Source: JBCDKH01 sp964388485
Lineage (GTDB): Bacteria > Planctomycetota > Phycisphaerae > Tepidisphaerales > Tepidisphaeraceae
Assembly (NCBI GenBank): GCA_964388485.1
Contig: CAYMAS010000017.1
Span: 9,882-73,881 of the forward strand
Direction: 5' to 3'
DNA: 64,000 nucleotides
Within the stretch, counting starts at the first letter, position 1; each line of letters starts with the position of its first letter. A program made the position numbers and the translations under genes. The notes beneath the pieces are model-generated. The model searched no databases and had not been told where the DNA came from. It worked only from the letters and a program-made list of their open reading frames with translations. Positions 33,639-42,838 of this stretch are shown here, piece after piece.

Positions 33639-34328
33639 ATGGCGAAGAAGACCAAGACGCCCACCCGCAAGACCAACCGCATCAGCGACCTCAACGGCAT
33701 CGACGCCGAGGAGTCCGCCGTTCTCGATCACGACGGCAGCCCCGATTCGCTCGAACGCGTTCGCGACATCCTCTTCGGCAACCAGCAACGCGATACCCAG
33801 CGTCGTCTCGGCGAACTCGAAGAGCAGATCAACGGCGACCTGGAGAATCTGCGGGAAGACCTGTCGACTCGCCTCGACGAAGCCGTCGCCAAGATGGACG
33901 AGCGGCTCGGCGACCTCGCTGATCGCCTCGAAGAGAGTGTCAGCGACCTAAAAGACGCCGCAAAGACCACGCATGGCGAAATCAAAGACGAGATTCGCGA
34001 GATCGATCGCAGCCACACCGAGGCGATGCGCAAGATCGACGCCGACCAGACCGAGCGGAACGAGAAGCTCGACGCCAAGCTCGACAAGCACGCCGCCGAA
34101 GCCGGTGAGACGCACGACGCGTTGCGTGAAACGCTCGACGACACGGCGACGACGATTCGTGACGAATTGTCGACGCTGCGGGACGAACTGAACGAGGCGA
34201 TCGACACCGCCAGCGCCACCCTCGGCGACGCCAAAGCCGACCGCGCTGCCCTCGCCGACCTCCTCAGCGACGCTGCCGAGCGCCTCAGTGATGCTCCGGC
34301 ACCGACCAAGTCACGCTCGCGCAAGTGA
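33639..34328 (+). CDS. Coiled-coil protein
   Basis: A 229-residue highly charged protein. Residues 1-20 are basic (KKTKTPTRKTNR), residues 40-205 form a long heptad-repeat coiled coil (LGELEEQINGDLENLREDL; LREDLSTRLDEAVAKMDERL), and the end is SRSRK. There is no signal peptide or membrane helix. It could be a structural or nucleoid-linked protein; no family is recognised. It precedes mutL by 71 bases on the same strand. Confidence 0.75.
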   Translation: MAKKTKTPTRKTNRISDLNGIDAEESAVLDHDGSPDSLERVRDILFGNQQRDTQRRLGELEEQINGDLENLREDLSTRLDEAVAKMDERLGDLADRLEESVSDLKDAAKTTHGEIKDEIREIDRSHTEAMRKIDADQTERNEKLDAKLDKHAAEAGETHDALRETLDDTATTIRDELSTLRDELNEAIDTASATLGDAKADRAALADLLSDAAERLSDAPAPTKSRSRK

Positions 34329-34399
34329 ACCGGTAGGTTGACATTCGGAGCATCGTGCTGAAGCACGACCTGCGGCGTACGGCTCGTACGCTCTTCACC

Positions 34400-36160
34400 G
34401 TGCCCGACCGTCGCCCGATCCTCCCGCTGCCCCCGGAGGTCGTGGACCGGATCGCGGCGGGCGAGGTCGTGCAGCGGCCGGCGAGTGTGGTGAAGGAACT
34501 GGTCGAGAACGCCCTCGATGCCGGTGCGACGAGTATCACGCTGCAGATCGAAGCCGGCGGGCGGGATCTGATTCGCGTCATCGACAATGGCCGCGGCATT
34601 CCTGCCGACGAGCTGCCGCTGGCGTTTCGGCAACATGCGACCAGCAAGGTGCGAGACGACCGTGAGCTCGAATCCGTCGCGACCCTCGGCTTCCGCGGCG
34701 AGGCGTTGGCGAGCATCGGCTCCGTGACGAAGTCGCGGATCGTCAGCCGGACCCCGGACGGCGAAGCGTTCGAGCTCACCTGCGACGGCGGCCGACTCGG
34801 CGAGGTCCGGCCCGCCGCGGGCAATGTCGGCACGACCATCGAGTGCCGGGACTTGTTCCACAACACGCCCGCGCGACGCAAGTTCCTCAAAGCCGCCGCG
34901 GCCGAGAGCGGGCAGGTGACCGACGTCTTCCAACGCCTCGCCCTGCCGCGGCCGGAGGTGGCGTTCCGGTACGAGCGCGACGGCAAGCTCGCCGCCGACT
35001 GGCCGGCGACGGACGATCCATGGCACCGGCTCGTCATGGCCTGGCCGGCGGAGTATCGGGACCGGGCCATCCGCTTCGACACCCGCGACGGCGACTTGCG
35101 GCTTCGCGGCATCGCAGGCCTGCCGGAATACGCGGCGACGACGGCTCGATACCACCACCTTTTCGTCAACGGCCGCAGCGTCGGCGACCGCTCGCTTCAA
35201 CACGCCGCCCGCGAGGCGTATCGGGGCCTGACCGAGCCGGGCCGACATCCGGCGGTCGTGTTGCTGCTCGACGTGCCGCCGGGGATGGTCGACGTCAACG
35301 TTCACCCGGCCAAGAGCGAGGTGCGATTTCGCGAGCCGAGCCGCCTGTGGTCGATGATCAACGCGACGCTGCGGGAGGCGTTGCTGGGCGAGGACCTGGT
35401 GCCGCGGGCCAAACCGGAGCCGGTGGTCGAAGAGCCAAGGCCTGACGTTCGCGAGACGCTGGCCGACTTCTTCAAGGAGCGGCTGGAAGTCGAACGTGAG
35501 CAGACGCTGCTGGACACGCCCGAGCCTGGCGATCCGCCACCACCCGCGGCACCACCGCCACCACCCGCAGCGGACTCGCCCGCGGCGACGACGCGGGCGA
35601 TGCAGTTGCACAACAGCTACCTCGTGGTCGAGGGCGACGAAGGCATGGAGATCATCGACCAGCACGCGCTGCACGAGCGGGTGCTCTACGAAGACCTGCT
35701 CGCCCGCGTCCGGCGCGGCCCGCTCGAGTCGCAGCGCATGCTCATGCCGGCCGTTGCGGAGGTGAGCGAAACGGAGGTGAGCAGGCTCGACGATCTCGGC
35801 CCGCTCCTGTCGCGGCTCGGCATCGAGGCGGAAGCGTTCGGACCCGACGCCATCGCGGTGCGTTCGTTCCCGACGCTCGTCATCGGGCGGTTGTCGAACG
35901 TCGATCCCGCGGCATTCGTTGCGGAGGTGTTGCGAGGCGAGTCGGGCGACGACGAGGAGGCGGTCCACACGATCCTCGACCTCATGGCCTGCAAAGCGGC
36001 GGTGAAGGCGGGCGATCGCCTGTCGCCCGATGAGATCGACCACCTCATGTCCCGCCGCCACCTGACGCCGCGGCAGTCGAATTGTCCACACGGCCGTCCG
36101 ACCACGTTGCGGCTGACGCTCGACGACCTCGAAAAGCAGTTCAAGCGTCGCGGTTTCTGA
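34400..36160 (+). CDS. mutL: DNA mismatch repair protein MutL
   Basis: MutL couples mismatch recognition by MutS to strand removal. The N-terminal GHKL ATPase has LPPEVVDRIAAGEVVQRP, NALDAGAT, VIDNGRGIP and FRGEALASIG. A Pro-rich linker (about residues 375-400) leads to the C-terminal dimerisation domain, which holds the nicking-endonuclease site DQHALHERVLYE together with ACKAAVKAG and the zinc-site motif CPHGRP. It is therefore the endonuclease type of MutL found in bacteria without MutH. The GTG at 34400 gives the family start (PILPLPPEVVDRIAAGEV); an upstream GTG at 34355 adds 15 residues of no family character. mutS is not in the window. Confidence 0.96.
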   Translation: MPDRRPILPLPPEVVDRIAAGEVVQRPASVVKELVENALDAGATSITLQIEAGGRDLIRVIDNGRGIPADELPLAFRQHATSKVRDDRELESVATLGFRGEALASIGSVTKSRIVSRTPDGEAFELTCDGGRLGEVRPAAGNVGTTIECRDLFHNTPARRKFLKAAAAESGQVTDVFQRLALPRPEVAFRYERDGKLAADWPATDDPWHRLVMAWPAEYRDRAIRFDTRDGDLRLRGIAGLPEYAATTARYHHLFVNGRSVGDRSLQHAAREAYRGLTEPGRHPAVVLLLDVPPGMVDVNVHPAKSEVRFREPSRLWSMINATLREALLGEDLVPRAKPEPVVEEPRPDVRETLADFFKERLEVEREQTLLDTPEPGDPPPPAAPPPPPAADSPAATTRAMQLHNSYLVVEGDEGMEIIDQHALHERVLYEDLLARVRRGPLESQRMLMPAVAEVSETEVSRLDDLGPLLSRLGIEAEAFGPDAIAVRSFPTLVIGRLSNVDPAAFVAEVLRGESGDDEEAVHTILDLMACKAAVKAGDRLSPDEIDHLMSRRHLTPRQSNCPHGRPTTLRLTLDDLEKQFKRRGF

Positions 36161-36163
36161 CCA

Positions 36164-37768
36164 TCAGCCCGCTTGTTCTTCGTGGTGAAGCAGGTGGTAC
36201 TCGTAGCCGTCGATGAGGGCTTCCCACGACGCGTTGATGATGTTCTCATCGACGCCGACGGTGCCGAAGTAGTCGGCGGGCGTCGAGGCGTTGCCGTCGT
36301 GCCGGGCGAACTCGATGACGACGCGGACGCGGGCGGCCGTCGCGGCATCGGAGTTGACGACGCGAACCTTGTAGTCCTTCAACGCCAAGTCGCCGATCGC
36401 CGGGTAATGCTTGACGAGTGCCTTGCGTAGGGCGGCGTCGAGTGCGTCGACCGGGCCGTCGCCTTCGGCCACGCGGTGCTCGATCTCGCCGCCGACGTGC
36501 AGCTTGACGGTGGCTTCGGCGATCGGCTTCTCGTCGTCGCTGCGGAGGATGACGCAGCGGTAGTGGTCCAGGTCGAAGTACCGCTTGCGGCGGCCGACTT
36601 CCTTGCGGAAGAGCAGCTCGAAGCTTGCCTCCGCTGCTTCGAAGACGAAGCCGCTGTTTTCGAGATCCTGCACGCGTTCGAGCACGCGTCGCTGCAGGTC
36701 GCGATCCTCCTCCACGCCGAACTTTCGACCGACCTTCTCGGCGATGTTGCTGGCGCCGCTGAGCTCGCTGACGAGGACGCGTCGGGTGTTGCCGACGAGC
36801 TCGGGATCGATGTGTTCGTAGGTGCCGGCGTGTTTGCGGACGGCGTGGACGTGCATGCCGCCCTTGTGGGCGAAGGCGCTGGGCCCGACGTAAGGCTGGC
36901 CGGGGCGGAGGTTCATGTTCGCCGTCTCGTAGACGAAGCGGCTCAGAGCGGTGAGCTTCGTCAAGCTATCCGTCGCCAATGCCTCGTACTGCCCCGGGTA
37001 CTTGAGGAGGAGCGTGGCGATGAGCGGCAGCAGGTCCATGTTGCCGCACCGTTCGCCGACGCCGTTGGCGGTTCCCTGCACGTGCTGAGCCCCGGCTCTC
37101 ACGGCAGCCAATGCGTTGGCCAAGGCGAGGCCGCCGTCGTCGTGCGTGTGAATGCCGACGCGGGCATGCGGCAGCTCCTCTTTGACACGACGAACCGCCG
37201 CCTCCACTTCTTCCGGCAAGCTGCCGCCGTTCGTATCGCACAGGCAAAGAACCGTCGCGTCGGCTTCGTCCGCTGCTTTGAGCGTCGAAAGCGCGTGGTC
37301 CGGATCTTCCTTGAACGCGTCGAAGAAGTGTTCGGCGTCGTAGACGACCAGCCGGTCGCGGCCGATGCAGTAACCGACACTCTCCTGGATCATCGCCCGG
37401 TTTTCAGCTACGTCGACGCTGAGCACCGTCTCGAGCTGGAACCGGCTGCTTTTGCCCACGAGCGTGACGATTTCGGTCTCTGCCGACAGCAACGCGTTGA
37501 GGCCCTTGTCTTCGCCGGCTGTGATGCCGCGGCGACGCGTCATGCCAAAGGCCGTGACCTTGGCGTGCTTGAGGTTGAGTCGCCGGACCTCGGTGAAGAA
37601 GGCGGAGTCCTTCGGGTTCGACTGTGGAAAGCCGCCTTCGATCTCGTTGACGCCCAGATCGTCAAGCCTCTCGGCAATGGCGAGCTTGTCGTGCAGGCTC
37701 AGGTTGAAGCCCTCGCCCTGCGTGCCGTCGCGCAATGTGGTGTCGTAGATCGTGACCCGCGTCGCCAT
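36164..37768 (-). CDS. cimA: (R)-citramalate synthase
   Basis: CimA condenses pyruvate and acetyl-CoA to citramalate, opening the threonine-independent route to isoleucine. The 534-residue protein has the DRE-TIM barrel start (YDTTLRDGTQGEGF), the IEGGFPQSNP segment of the citramalate rather than isopropylmalate synthase subgroup, catalytic HTHDDGGLALAN with zinc-binding histidines, GVGERCGNMDL, AFAHKGGMHVHAV, and a C-terminal regulatory domain (about 400-525). It is convergent with mutL, 3 bases apart. Confidence 0.93.
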   Translation of the reverse strand: MATRVTIYDTTLRDGTQGEGFNLSLHDKLAIAERLDDLGVNEIEGGFPQSNPKDSAFFTEVRRLNLKHAKVTAFGMTRRRGITAGEDKGLNALLSAETEIVTLVGKSSRFQLETVLSVDVAENRAMIQESVGYCIGRDRLVVYDAEHFFDAFKEDPDHALSTLKAADEADATVLCLCDTNGGSLPEEVEAAVRRVKEELPHARVGIHTHDDGGLALANALAAVRAGAQHVQGTANGVGERCGNMDLLPLIATLLLKYPGQYEALATDSLTKLTALSRFVYETANMNLRPGQPYVGPSAFAHKGGMHVHAVRKHAGTYEHIDPELVGNTRRVLVSELSGASNIAEKVGRKFGVEEDRDLQRRVLERVQDLENSGFVFEAAEASFELLFRKEVGRRKRYFDLDHYRCVILRSDDEKPIAEATVKLHVGGEIEHRVAEGDGPVDALDAALRKALVKHYPAIGDLALKDYKVRVVNSDAATAARVRVVIEFARHDGNASTPADYFGTVGVDENIINASWEALIDGYEYHLLHHEEQAG

Positions 37769-37822
37769 ACCTGCAGCCTAGAGCGGGTGGATCGGGCACG
37801 AAGCGCTACGCCAGAGTGTGCG

Positions 37823-37927
37823 TCAACCCCACACGATCAACGCGGAAACTCCCGCGATGATCGGCAGCAGCGTCGCTGTAAAGGTGACGCCGAGAAAGCG
37901 GAGACGGTTCGATAATGCGGCGCTCAT
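37823..37927 (-). CDS. Possible 34-residue single-helix membrane peptide
   Basis: ATG at 37927, stop at 37823. The product (MSAALSNRLRFLGVTF then TATLLPIIAGVSALIVWG) has a basic N-terminus and one hydrophobic helix. It lies in the 203-base spacer between the divergent cimA and HD-hydrolase genes, 54 bases ahead of cimA on the same strand, so it could be a leader or a small membrane protein. There is no homology evidence, only length and composition. Confidence 0.35.
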   Translation of the reverse strand: MSAALSNRLRFLGVTFTATLLPIIAGVSALIVWG

Positions 37928-37971
37928 GAGGGATCTATCGGACCAACAGCCTCGGCGAGTAGAGTAGCAGC

Positions 37972-39246
37972 GTGTCCGGCACCGGCGAGAAGGTCATTCG
38001 CGACCCGGTCCACGACGTCATCGCCCTGCGGTTGAGCGATTCGGCGGATCGCCTCGTCTTCAGCCTGCTCGGCTGCCGGGAGGTCCAACGCCTACGACGC
38101 ATCCGCCAGCTCGGGTTCACCAGCTTGGCCTATCCCGGTGCCGACCATAGCCGCTACAGCCACAGCCTCGGCGTCTTCCAGACCGCCCGCTGCATTCTGG
38201 ATCGTGTCGAGATCCGCGGCGACGTTCGCGAGGCGACGCTCGTCGCCGCCCTGCTGCACGACCTGGGACACGGGCCGTTCAGTCACGTCTTCGAACGCGT
38301 CAGCGGCATCCACCACGAGGGCATCACCAAGCGGCTGATCCTCGACGACACCACCGACGTCCACCGCGTCCTGATTCGTCACGAGCCAACGCTGCCGGAG
38401 CGGGTGGTGGCGTTGTTGGAGTGCCGAGGCGATGCCATCGCGTGCGACGCCCTGTCAAGCCAGCTGGATGCGGATCGGCTCGATTACCTGCTGCGGGACA
38501 ACCTCATGACCGGCAGCCGGTACGGGCGGTACGACCTGTCGTGGCTGATCCAGGCGATGACGGTGGCGGACGATCGGCTGGCGATCAGCGTCAAGGGCAT
38601 CTCGGCGGCGGAGGCGTATCTGCAGGCGCGGTACCACATGTACCGGCACGTCTACTTCCACAAGGTCGTCCGCGCCGCCGAGGGCATGGTGACGTTGGCG
38701 TTGCGGCGGGCTCGGGAGCTGATGTTGACGGAGGCCACAGGCGACGTGGCGGGCCTGAACCTCGCGATGCCGCCGGGCAGTGGCGCCGTCGGGCGGGTGC
38801 TCTTGGGCGAGCGACTGGCGGCAGGTGAATTCGCGGATCTGGACGACGTGTCGGTCCTGGGCTGCTTCAAAGCGTGGCGAGACAGCGGCGACCGGACGCT
38901 GGCGGATCTGTGCGGCGGCTTGCTGGACCGGCGGCTGTTCAAGACGATCGACCTGAGCGACCGCGAGAATGCCCAAGCGATCAGCGAGCGGGTGCTCGAC
39001 GCTCTGGCCGAGCAGCATGGCGGTCGCGAGGCGGCGGATTATCTCGCCTTCCACGATTCGCCGCACAACGTCCCGTACAAGCACGGCCCGGCGGGCATCC
39101 GCGTCGCCACCGCCACCGGCACGGCTGACCTAGGCGACGTCAGCCCTCTCGTCACCGCCCTCACCGCCGCCGACGAGCAGCGTCGGTTCCACCGCCTGCA
39201 CGTCCATCCGGAGCACGCCGCTTTCGTCCGGACCGTGCTGTCCTGA
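37972..39246 (+). CDS. HD-domain phosphohydrolase (dGTPase/SAMHD1-like)
   Basis: A 424-residue metal-dependent phosphohydrolase. The HD residues are H64 (RYSHSLG), H96-D97 (LLHDLGH) and the distal Asp of SSQLDADRLDYLLRD, as in YdhJ/SAMHD1-like proteins; the opening IRDPVHDVI and the RIRQLG motif are also typical. Such enzymes hydrolyse deoxynucleoside triphosphates or other nucleotides. The GTG start at 37972 fits the family N-terminus. The C-terminal 150 residues are less conserved. Confidence 0.88.
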   Translation: MSGTGEKVIRDPVHDVIALRLSDSADRLVFSLLGCREVQRLRRIRQLGFTSLAYPGADHSRYSHSLGVFQTARCILDRVEIRGDVREATLVAALLHDLGHGPFSHVFERVSGIHHEGITKRLILDDTTDVHRVLIRHEPTLPERVVALLECRGDAIACDALSSQLDADRLDYLLRDNLMTGSRYGRYDLSWLIQAMTVADDRLAISVKGISAAEAYLQARYHMYRHVYFHKVVRAAEGMVTLALRRARELMLTEATGDVAGLNLAMPPGSGAVGRVLLGERLAAGEFADLDDVSVLGCFKAWRDSGDRTLADLCGGLLDRRLFKTIDLSDRENAQAISERVLDALAEQHGGREAADYLAFHDSPHNVPYKHGPAGIRVATATGTADLGDVSPLVTALTAADEQRRFHRLHVHPEHAAFVRTVLS

Positions 39247-39306
39247 GCAGGCCGTCGCGGCTACAGGGGATTCGCCTGCGTGACCGCTGCCCGGCCGTGA
39301 AATATG

Positions 39307-39347
39307 GAAGCCCCCGGCGGAGGTCATCGACCTAGCGCGGGGGCTTC
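39307..39347 (-). terminator. Strong hairpin, likely terminator
   Basis: GAAGCCCCCG and CGGGGGCTTC form a 9-10 bp GC stem with a 20-base loop. Read on the minus strand it lies 44 bases beyond the stop of the small membrane gene and is followed by CCATATTTC; on the plus strand it lies 61 bases after the HD gene without a T tract. It probably separates the two converging transcripts. Confidence 0.55.
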
Positions 39348-39390
39348 GGGTGCATCTTCTCCATCCAATGCGATGAAGAGGATCAACGAC

Positions 39391-39621
39391 CTAGTCGTTG
39401 AAGATCGAGCGGGCGACCTTGTTGTAGATGCCCAGGGCGACGAAGGTCGGGGCCCATTGGCCGACGAACAGGGCGTCGCGGTCGCGGCCCATGAGCTTGA
39501 GCGTCAACGCCGCGGCAATCGAGCCGCCGGCGAGCCACATGAACGTGTCGCTCGGGACGCTCGTCGTCGCGTCTTCGATGAGGTGGGCGGCGTCGGTTTC
39601 GGATCGGGTGATGGTGCGCAT
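39391..39621 (-). CDS. Small membrane protein
   Basis: A 76-residue protein with a polar N-terminus (MRTITRSETDAAHLIEDATT) and hydrophobic segments (about residues 27-44 and 50-66) ending KVARSIFND. No family is recognised. The start is well supported: AGGAG lies 8 bases before the ATG at 39621, one of the few clear Shine-Dalgarno sites in the window. A terminator-like hairpin follows. It is divergent from the AEC transporter gene. Confidence 0.75.
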   Translation of the reverse strand: MRTITRSETDAAHLIEDATTSVPSDTFMWLAGGSIAAALTLKLMGRDRDALFVGQWAPTFVALGIYNKVARSIFND

Positions 39622-39749
39622 CGGAGAATCTCCTGAATAAAGCGAGAAGTCGTGAGGGTTTCGTGACGTCGGGTGGCAACGAATCGCCACGCCCGTAGCG
39701 TGCGGCGACCGGTGCTCGTCTCGCCGTTGTAATCTCCTGCGGCCCGACT

Positions 39750-40787
39750 GTGATCCCCCAAATCCCGACGTTCGTGCTCCCGCTCGCCATCGGCGGCCTC
39801 GCGTCGACGCTTCCGGCCGTCGCCGTCACGCTCAGCGGCGTCGTGACGATGATCGCGATCGGCTTCTACCTCCGCCGCAAATGCGTGATCGACGACGGCA
39901 GTGACGCGACCCTGCTCAAGCTGCTCGTCCGCGTCTTCATTCCGGCCCTCATCGTCAGCCGCGTCCTCGGCAACGAAGCGTTGCGGGACGTCCGCAACGT
40001 TCTGTGGCCGCCGATTATCGCCTTCGGGCTCGTCACCGGCGGCATCGCGCTGGCCCTGCTCGTCGCGAGGCTGCTGCCGAACCTGATCCCGCCGGGCAAG
40101 ACGCGGCGAACGTTCGGCCTGACGACGGGCATGTTCAACTACGGCTACATCACGATCCCGCTCGTCGACGCCCTCTTCCCGGACAACGGCACGAGCGGCG
40201 TGCTCTTCGTCTTCAACCTCGGCGTCGAGGCGGCAATGTGGGGCGTGGGCCTGACCGTGCTAGCCGGCGGCATGACGCGGGGGTGGTGGAAGCGGCTGCT
40301 GAGCCCGCCGGTGGTGGCGACGGTGCTGGCGCTGATCGTCAACGCGATCAACAATCGCCTGGGCCTCTACGAAGCGTCGCCACAAGCCGTGCTCTACGCC
40401 TTGGAAGCGGCGGATCTGGCGCTGACCTGGCTCGCGGCGGCGGCGATTCCGCTCGGATTGCTGCTGACTGGCTCGACGATTTGCGACGACTGGGGAGCGG
40501 CCCGGCTGCGTCGGGGGATCGGCGTGATCGCGACGAGCGCCACGCTCCGGCTGGCGGTGCTGCCGGTGGCGTTCATCGGCTTGGCATTGGCGTTGCCGAT
40601 CACGCGGCAGCTGCAGACGGTGCTCGTGCTCCAGGCGGCGATGCCGGCGGCGGTGTTTCCGATCGTCCTGTCGCGTCATTATGGCGGCGACGTCGGGACA
40701 GCGTTACGCGTCGTCGTCGGCACGAGCTTGCTGGCGCTGGTCACGATGCCGATCTGGATCACCGTGGGCCTGTTCCTGATCCGTTAG
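39750..40787 (+). CDS. AEC family transporter (auxin efflux carrier superfamily)
   Basis: A 345-residue membrane protein with about ten helices in two five-helix halves. It has the family features of a first-helix region LSGVVTMIAIGFYLRRK, LLKLLVRVFIPALI, the GMFNYGYITIPLVDALF motif (typical of the N-terminal repeat crossover) and AAMPAAVFPIVLSRHYGGD in the second half. Members export organic acids, amino acids or auxin-like compounds; the substrate cannot be told. Start is GTG at 39750. Confidence 0.88.
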   Translation: MIPQIPTFVLPLAIGGLASTLPAVAVTLSGVVTMIAIGFYLRRKCVIDDGSDATLLKLLVRVFIPALIVSRVLGNEALRDVRNVLWPPIIAFGLVTGGIALALLVARLLPNLIPPGKTRRTFGLTTGMFNYGYITIPLVDALFPDNGTSGVLFVFNLGVEAAMWGVGLTVLAGGMTRGWWKRLLSPPVVATVLALIVNAINNRLGLYEASPQAVLYALEAADLALTWLAAAAIPLGLLLTGSTICDDWGAARLRRGIGVIATSATLRLAVLPVAFIGLALALPITRQLQTVLVLQAAMPAAVFPIVLSRHYGGDVGTALRVVVGTSLLALVTMPIWITVGLFLIR

Positions 40788-40839
40788 GTGGCTTCGGCAC
40801 GGGCGTTGCTCCCGAACGGGAAGCTAACACCTAACACCC

Positions 40840-41280
40840 ATGCCCACATCAGATAAGAACACTGCCGAAGTCATGTCCCGCGACGACGCCCTCGAGGCGC
40901 TGGGGCGAAACAAGATGATGCGTCACCTCATCGACGCCCTCGATGACGAGAAGGACATCGGCCACTACGGCCGATTCACCTTCGCCTCGATCGCCCGGCA
41001 CTTCATGCACCCTGACGACCTCGCCAAGTACCTTGCCCGCGACAAGGACGAGGCCCTCGATGACGCCAAAGCCCTCGTCCATCAAGTCAATGACGCCGAC
41101 TACTCGCCACCCGGGCCGGCCAAGATCCGCAAGTGGAACGAGGAGCAGGATTTCCCGATCCTCCCGCCCGAGCACCAGACGAGCGACGACGCCAACGTCT
41201 ATCAGGATCTGGACTTCCCCGAAGACGTCTATGAGAAAATCAACGCCTACCACCGCGAGCAGGCCCTCGCCGGGGAGTAG
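40840..41280 (+). CDS. Conserved-looking hypothetical acidic protein
   Basis: A 146-residue soluble, acidic protein without signal peptide. Visible segments are FTFASIARHFMHPDDLAKYL, a Pro-rich turn (DADYSPPGPAKIRKWNEEQ) and DLDFPEDVYEKINAYHREQ. No domain is recognised. It starts 53 bases after the AEC transporter and may share its transcript. Codon use matches its neighbours, so it is probably a real gene. Confidence 0.7.
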   Translation: MPTSDKNTAEVMSRDDALEALGRNKMMRHLIDALDDEKDIGHYGRFTFASIARHFMHPDDLAKYLARDKDEALDDAKALVHQVNDADYSPPGPAKIRKWNEEQDFPILPPEHQTSDDANVYQDLDFPEDVYEKINAYHREQALAGE

Positions 41281-41360
41281 AGCATGTCCGGGGGAAGGGG
41301 CAGCTGTCGCTTATTAGCGGCAGCTGTCTTGCCAGGTGGAGTTGTATCGTCCCTGGTGCT

Positions 41361-41400
41361 GGGTAGCCGCGGAGCTTGCTCCGCGTGTCTGGACGCGTCT
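41361..41400. repeat. Dispersed palindromic element, family B (GGTAGCCGCGGAGC type)
   Basis: GGGTAGCCGCGGAGCTTGCT followed by CCGCG matches one arm of the inverted repeat at 56240-56327. Just before it, GGCAGCTGTC occurs twice (41300-41309 and about 41319-41328). Short remnants ending CCGCGGCTA occur at several other gene ends. Confidence 0.65.
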
Positions 41401-41433
41401 GCAGCCTGCACGACCTTTTCTCGCGTCCCAATT

Positions 41434-41516
41434 CCGTCATCCCGAGCGAAGCCGAGGGACCTCGTCTCGATCTGCAAACCAGAGACGAGGTCTCTCGGCT
41501 GCGCTCGGGATGACGG
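41434..41516. repeat. Dispersed inverted repeat, family A (GTCATCCCGAGC type), copy 1
   Basis: CCGTCATCCCGAGCGAAGCC on the left is complemented by GGCTGCGCTCGGGATGACGG on the right, around an inner GAGGGACCTCGTCTC / GAGACGAGGTCTCTC pair. It forms an almost complete 80-base hairpin in the spacer between two converging genes. A second copy is at 50301-50382. The unit resembles REP/MITE-like palindromes seen at gene ends in many bacteria. Confidence 0.85.
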
Positions 41517-41542
41517 AGGGGGCAACGTTCTCAAGGGCCGCC

Positions 41543-42838
41543 TCAGAACAACTGCAACTGCTTCGATGACGGAGCGACGTGCTGGCGGAGCGTGTCGAGG
41601 TCGAGAAGCCGCGTCGCCGGGTTGTGGTCGGCGGCGACGACCCAGGGGCGGACCTTCTTAAGCGGAATATTCAGCCGGCTCAGGTCGTCGAGGCGAATCG
41701 CGTGGTGCCGGCGGACGATCAGCAGCCGCTCGACCGTCCGCTTGCCCAGGCCGGGCACACGCAGCAGCTTCCACCGGCTGGCGCGGTTCAAGTCGACCGG
41801 AAACTGGCTGCGGTTCCGCAACGCCCAGCCAAGCTTGGGGTCGATGTCCAGATCCAGCTGCGGCTGCTCCGCCGTCGTGATCTCCTCCGCTCGGAACCCG
41901 TAGAACCGCATCAGCCAGTCGCTCTGGTACAGGCGATGTTCGCGAACCAGCGGCGGACTGATCAGCGGCAAACGAGCGTCGCCGTAGGGAATCGGACTGA
42001 ACGCCGTGTAGTAGACGCGACGCAGATCGTGCTTCTGGTACAGGCTGCCGGCCGTCTTGATGATCTCGCGGTCCGGCGTGGGCGTGGCGCCGACGATCAT
42101 CTGCGTGCTCTGCCCCGCCGGAGCAAAAACGGGAGCGTGCCGTGACTTCTTCCGCTCGGCCTTGCTCTCGACGATGCCGCTCTTGATGTCGTCCATCGTC
42201 CCGTCGGCATCGGCGAGCTTCTTCTCCGGGGCGAGCTCCTTCAGATCGTCATCCGTCGGCAACTCGATATTCGCCGACAGCCGATCCGCGTACAGCCCCG
42301 CCTTCGCCATCAGCTCGGGCGACGCCTTGGGCACGGCCTTGAGGTGAATGTAGCCGCGGAACTTGTGCTCCACGCGAAGCCGCCGGGCGACCTCGATGAG
42401 CTGCTCCATCGTGTAGTCGACGCTCTTAATGATGCCGCTCGACAGAAAGAGGCCCTCGATGTAGTTGCGGCGGTAGAACTCGAGGCACAGCTGCACGACC
42501 TCCTCGACGCTGAACCGCTGGCGATCAACGTCACTGCTGACGCGGTTGACGCAGTACTGGCAGTCGTAGATGCAGAAGTTCGTCAAGAGGATCTTCAGCA
42601 GCGACACGCACCGGCCGTCGGGTGTGTAGCTGTGACAGATGCCGTGGCCGTTGGCACTGCCAAGGCCGTCGTCGCGGCCCTTGCGCTTGACCCCGCTGCT
42701 GGAGCACGACGCGTCGTACTTGGCCGCGTCCGCGAGGACGGCGAGCTTGACCCGCACCTTGTCGAAGCTGACTTCCTCCCGCTCCACCACAGCCGAGGCG
42801 TGACGACTACCAGAAGCTGGGGTTGCGATGGCGACCAT
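41543..42838 (-). CDS. Putative DNA modification/repair radical SAM protein
   Basis: A 431-residue protein. The radical SAM cluster motif CIYDCQYC gives C89, C93 and C96, close to the N-terminal CSSSG and GICHSYTPDGRC segments that mark the SplB-like family often encoded beside a uracil-DNA-glycosylase-like partner. The barrel continues with GLFLSSGI and HLKAVPKAS. Residues about 345-400 form helix-hairpin-helix DNA-binding motifs (LLRVPGLGKRTVERLLIVRR). It may repair or modify DNA bases by radical chemistry; the substrate is unknown. The usual glycosylase-like neighbour is not present here. Confidence 0.88.
   Translation of the reverse strand: MVAIATPASGSRHASAVVEREEVSFDKVRVKLAVLADAAKYDASCSSSGVKRKGRDDGLGSANGHGICHSYTPDGRCVSLLKILLTNFCIYDCQYCVNRVSSDVDRQRFSVEEVVQLCLEFYRRNYIEGLFLSSGIIKSVDYTMEQLIEVARRLRVEHKFRGYIHLKAVPKASPELMAKAGLYADRLSANIELPTDDDLKELAPEKKLADADGTMDDIKSGIVESKAERKKSRHAPVFAPAGQSTQMIVGATPTPDREIIKTAGSLYQKHDLRRVYYTAFSPIPYGDARLPLISPPLVREHRLYQSDWLMRFYGFRAEEITTAEQPQLDLDIDPKLGWALRNRSQFPVDLNRASRWKLLRVPGLGKRTVERLLIVRRHHAIRLDDLSRLNIPLKKVRPWVVAADHNPATRLLDLDTLRQHVAPSSKQLQLF

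Noticed and set aside
41281..41542. CRISPR-like array in the repeat-rich spacer
   Set aside because: The repeats are inverted pairs of one element plus a half copy of another; there are no regularly spaced direct repeats and no cas genes.
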